Origin: JANWHF01 sp036276235
Lineage (GTDB): Bacteria > Planctomycetota > Phycisphaerae > Tepidisphaerales > Tepidisphaeraceae
Direction of reading: 5' to 3'
DNA: 7,815 nucleotides
Assembly: GCA_036276235.1 (NCBI GenBank)
Contig: DATBDZ010000481.1
Location: 1 to 7,815 of the forward strand
Within the stretch, counting starts at the first letter, position 1. Each line of letters opens with the position of its first letter. Shown one piece after another: positions 5,960-7,815 of this stretch. A program made the position numbers and the translations under genes. The notes under the pieces were generated by a model. It was not told the origin of the DNA. It did not search any database and was given only the letters and a program-made list of their open reading frames with translations.

Positions 5960-6147
5960 ATGGATGATCTGCAAAAGAAGAACGTTGTTGATTATGAGAG
6001 TCGAACCACTGAAGGCGGTTTGACAAAGTGGATCGGTTTCTTTTCGTCGTGATCGCATTCATCAACTTTTTTCTTATGGTCGTGCTGGTTTGTCTGGCGG
6101 CCTTGCGCGTGGCCATGCATTTCGCCCAGCAAAAGGTGAAGCCGTAA
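5960..6147 (+). pseudogene. Probable frameshifted gene for a small single-pass membrane protein
   Basis: From ATG 5960 a frame of 30 residues ends at TGA (6050-6052), with a polar N-terminus containing VDYESR and then KWIGFF. The frame shifted by one base continues without break from that point to TAA at 6145-6147 and encodes a strong transmembrane helix (VVIAFINFFLMVVLVCLAAL) and a basic tail ending QQKVKP. Adding one T to the TTTT at 6041-6044 would fuse the two into a roughly 63-aa protein with a polar head, a single membrane helix and a short tail. Small proteins of this layout, with a DYE-like motif before the helix, are in my recollection common in planctomycetes. Alternatives are a sequencing error, programmed frameshifting, or a 39-aa protein starting at GTG 6028, which has no good ribosome binding site. 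The ribosome binding site for ATG 5960 is also weak. Confidence 0.4.
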
Positions 6148-6201
6148 AAATGCGAGAATCGCTCCGAGCCGCTGCCGTCCGTCATAGCAAGGATCAAAGA
6201 G

Positions 6202-6873
6202 ATGCGCATTACATCCATCGTAAAGATCATCTTGATTCTCTGTTGCTCGACAATGGTCGCCGCGCAGTCAGCGGGCTGCAGTGATGCGCGACACGCGGAT
6301 AACTCCTCGATCGGCGTAACGAGGCCGATCGACAATCCATTAGTATTACATTACTCGGCGCTTAAGGGCCGCTTTACGGGTTGGGACCCCAACAGTGGGC
6401 GCGCTGTCTTTGCGCCGCCCAAGGGCGTAACTACATCTGTCGATGCGACCGTTCTTGATGTGAACCTGAGGAATAGAAGTCCGTCCATGTCGCTTGAGAA
6501 TGACATCGCATATTTCCAAGTCGATCCCCATCAACACATCGCGGGGTATCCCGACGGCCAGCGCATTGAGCTGCTTTTCGACCAATACGGCCTGTACGGA
6601 CCCAAACCGTTTGAAAAAGCCGACCGCTGGAGATTGGTCCTGACGGCTGACAACCAGCTTGCGTCGATCGAGCTTCTTTCGCCAACTGACGTTGATCGCT
6701 CCCACCCGAAGATTCGCGCGTTGATTGAGGCAATGCAAACGATCCGATCTCGCGACGCAGGGGACGCGAAGAATCAGCACTTCGCTTTCTTTGCCTCAAT
6801 CGCACCAACGGGCATGAATGTTACTTTCGCCGCGAGCAATGGGCCTTCCCTGTCGCATAGTTTGGTCCGCTGA
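6202..6873 (+). CDS. Exported protein of unknown function, possible lipoprotein
   Basis: I do not recognise this 223-aa protein. Residues 1-25 form a clear signal peptide (MRITSIVK then a hydrophobic core ILILCC). It ends SAGC at 23-26, which could be a weak lipobox with C26 as the lipidated residue, although Ser at -3 is atypical; ordinary signal peptidase cleavage is the alternative. The mature part is soluble and mixed in composition, with GRFTGWDPNSGRAVF (56-70), a hydrophilic middle, and RWRLVLTADNQLASIELL (142-159), which look like beta strands. The ATG is well supported by AAGGA at 6189-6193, eight bases upstream. It lies 54 bp after the frameshifted small gene and 30 bp before the next gene, suggesting co-transcription. 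Confidence 0.75.
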   Translation: MRITSIVKIILILCCSTMVAAQSAGCSDARHADNSSIGVTRPIDNPLVLHYSALKGRFTGWDPNSGRAVFAPPKGVTTSVDATVLDVNLRNRSPSMSLENDIAYFQVDPHQHIAGYPDGQRIELLFDQYGLYGPKPFEKADRWRLVLTADNQLASIELLSPTDVDRSHPKIRALIEAMQTIRSRDAGDAKNQHFAFFASIAPTGMNVTFAASNGPSLSHSLVR

Positions 6874-6903
6874 TAGACTTGTTGCGCCCGAAGGGATGAA
6901 ACC

Positions 6904-7173
6904 ATGGGTCTTGCTCTCGCGCTAAAGCGTGTAAACCGTCTTTATCATCCATCACCGCGGCGATGGATTCGCAGGAATTACCTCTTCATTTTTTTCTATG
7001 TCACCGGCCTCTTCACGGGTACTTATATCCACGTCGAAAGCAAGGTCATGATGATCTGGGCAATTGCCATTTATTTTGCCCTGTACGCTTTGCGGTGGTG
7101 GGCGGGGTGGGACCTCAAGTCTGATTCACCTTCGCAAGCCAATGATGCTTTGCCGCATCGAGTGCCGTCCTGA
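6904..7173 (+). CDS. Small two-helix membrane protein, unknown function
   Basis: The 89-aa product has a basic, amphipathic N-terminus (residues 1-24, rich in Arg and Lys), two hydrophobic segments at about 25-42 and 48-66 joined by a short TYIHVESK loop, and a polar tail. The positive-inside rule places both ends in the cytoplasm. No family is recognised. AAGGGA (6891-6896) seven bases before the ATG is a good ribosome binding site, which supports it as a real gene despite its small size. It follows the exported protein gene by 30 bp, consistent with one transcript. Confidence 0.65.
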   Translation: MGLALALKRVNRLYHPSPRRWIRRNYLFIFFYVTGLFTGTYIHVESKVMMIWAIAIYFALYALRWWAGWDLKSDSPSQANDALPHRVPS

Positions 7174-7256
7174 GTTGAGAGCGGATCGGGGATTGGGCCG
7201 GGATTATCCCGTCTTTCAGTCTGCGGGCGAGCAGCGGCAACAATGGATATATCGAC

Positions 7257-7652
7257 ATGCGATCACTTCGACCCATTTCCATCGTCGCAATTGCGGGCGG
7301 ATTGAGCGGCCTCGTGTTCGCCTCGTGTTTCCTGATCGCTGGAGCTGGCGGAGGTGCCGGCATCGCACGAGGCATCGCCATCTTCTTCGGTGTCGGAGCG
7401 CCAATCGGCGTAATCGTCGTGGCTCCGATCGCCGCCGCCGAATTGCTTCTGCGTCGAGGCAAGCGGCCTCACGCCGAAGTCAGCTTGCGACTCGACTCGT
7501 ACACGTCGATGCTCATGGGACTTGCGATGGGGTACGCGTTAGCATCCATGCACTACCACGTTTTTGATCTTTTAACCGGCGCTGCCCTGGCCGTGATCTT
7601 TGCGGGTACGCTGTTGAAGACCTTTCTCCACACACTCTACCGGGCGGGATAG
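7257..7652 (+). CDS. Four-helix membrane protein, unknown function
   Basis: The 131-aa product is strongly hydrophobic, with likely membrane segments at about 7-29, 39-64, 84-101 and 103-124. The first pair is glycine- and alanine-rich (AGAGGGAGIARG between them), and a basic loop, LLLRRGKRPHAE (63-74), separates the two halves. No recognised family or catalytic motif is present. There is no clear Shine-Dalgarno sequence before the ATG. The frame stays open upstream to 7179 without an ATG, GTG or TTG, so 7257 is the best start. It is 83 bp after the two-helix gene on the same strand, possibly the last gene of the same group. Confidence 0.6.
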   Translation: MRSLRPISIVAIAGGLSGLVFASCFLIAGAGGGAGIARGIAIFFGVGAPIGVIVVAPIAAAELLLRRGKRPHAEVSLRLDSYTSMLMGLAMGYALASMHYHVFDLLTGAALAVIFAGTLLKTFLHTLYRAG

Positions 7653-7815
7653 GATCCACGCCTGATCTGAAGCTCTCGGGCGACGAGGCGACGCCTTCTA
7701 GTGAAACAGTGCACGACTGCAACTTGCCGTATCGTTCTGTTTTGAGGGTAGAATTAGATTGAGAAGCCGACCACATTTGCAGGCAGGCCAGCGGACAGGG
7801 AGACCATTTTGGAAG
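7653..7815. other. Non-coding right edge
   Basis: No coding region is supportable in these 163 bases. TAGAAT at 7749-7754 resembles a -10 box but lacks a good -35. GGGAG at 7798-7802, six bases before a TTG at 7809, could be the ribosome binding site of a gene that begins at the edge and continues beyond the window, but too few codons are visible to judge. No terminator hairpin with a T-run is visible after the gene ending at 7652. Confidence 0.3.

Noticed and set aside
7798..7815. A possible TTG-initiated gene at the right edge with GGGAG upstream
   Set aside because: Only two codons are visible, so it cannot be distinguished from chance.
1..7815. Mobile element, phage, defence system, tRNA or rRNA
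   Set aside because: No transposase, integrase, nuclease or methyltransferase motif and no cloverleaf or rRNA-like segment was found on either strand.

Overview
The window looks like chromosomal DNA from a planctomycete, most likely of the class Phycisphaerae. The main evidence is two separate genes whose products begin with the LE-x-R-x-LLS motif (LEPR-XLL type N-terminal domain), a hallmark of planctomycete surface and secreted proteins. One of these proteins carries delta-60 and SdrD-B-like repeats and the other carries RTX repeats, both common architectures in that group. The assignment rests on recognised motifs and not on a database search.

Layout: positions 1-29 hold a perfect-to-near-perfect heptamer array. 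On the minus strand, 44-1900 encodes a secreted PQQ-dependent dehydrogenase of the glucose dehydrogenase type. A 262-bp divergent intergenic region follows, with a plausible sigma70-type promoter for the plus-strand gene 2163-3914, a large modular calcium-binding-type extracellular protein. The 254-bp gap after it is rich in repeats: two inverted 42-bp palindromic (REP-like) elements at 3930-4058 and a degenerate heptamer array at 4089-4151. Next, 4169-4816 encodes a multi-pass membrane protein whose C-terminal part resembles a potassium-channel pore module with an altered filter; it may be transcribed without a leader. A 306-bp non-coding stretch contains overlapping inverted repeats that could form alternative hairpins, immediately ahead of the RTX gene 5124-5771. 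That gene ends with two tandem hairpins, the second a convincing intrinsic terminator.

The right third, 5877-7652, contains a probable small membrane protein gene broken by a one-base frameshift (5960-6147) and three plus-strand genes of unknown function: an exported or lipoprotein-like protein, a two-helix membrane protein and a four-helix membrane protein. They lie 30 and 83 bp apart and may be co-transcribed. The last 163 bases contain no supportable gene.

The genes do not form an obvious pathway. The left half is biased towards the cell envelope and exterior (dehydrogenase, two surface or secreted proteins, a membrane protein). I see no defence system, mobile element, CRISPR array, tRNA or rRNA. 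The most interesting items are the pore-like membrane protein, the two heptamer arrays sharing a CTGAC core, the REP-like inverted pair, the switch-like leader of the RTX gene and the frameshifted small membrane protein. None amounts to a clearly new biological system on sequence alone.
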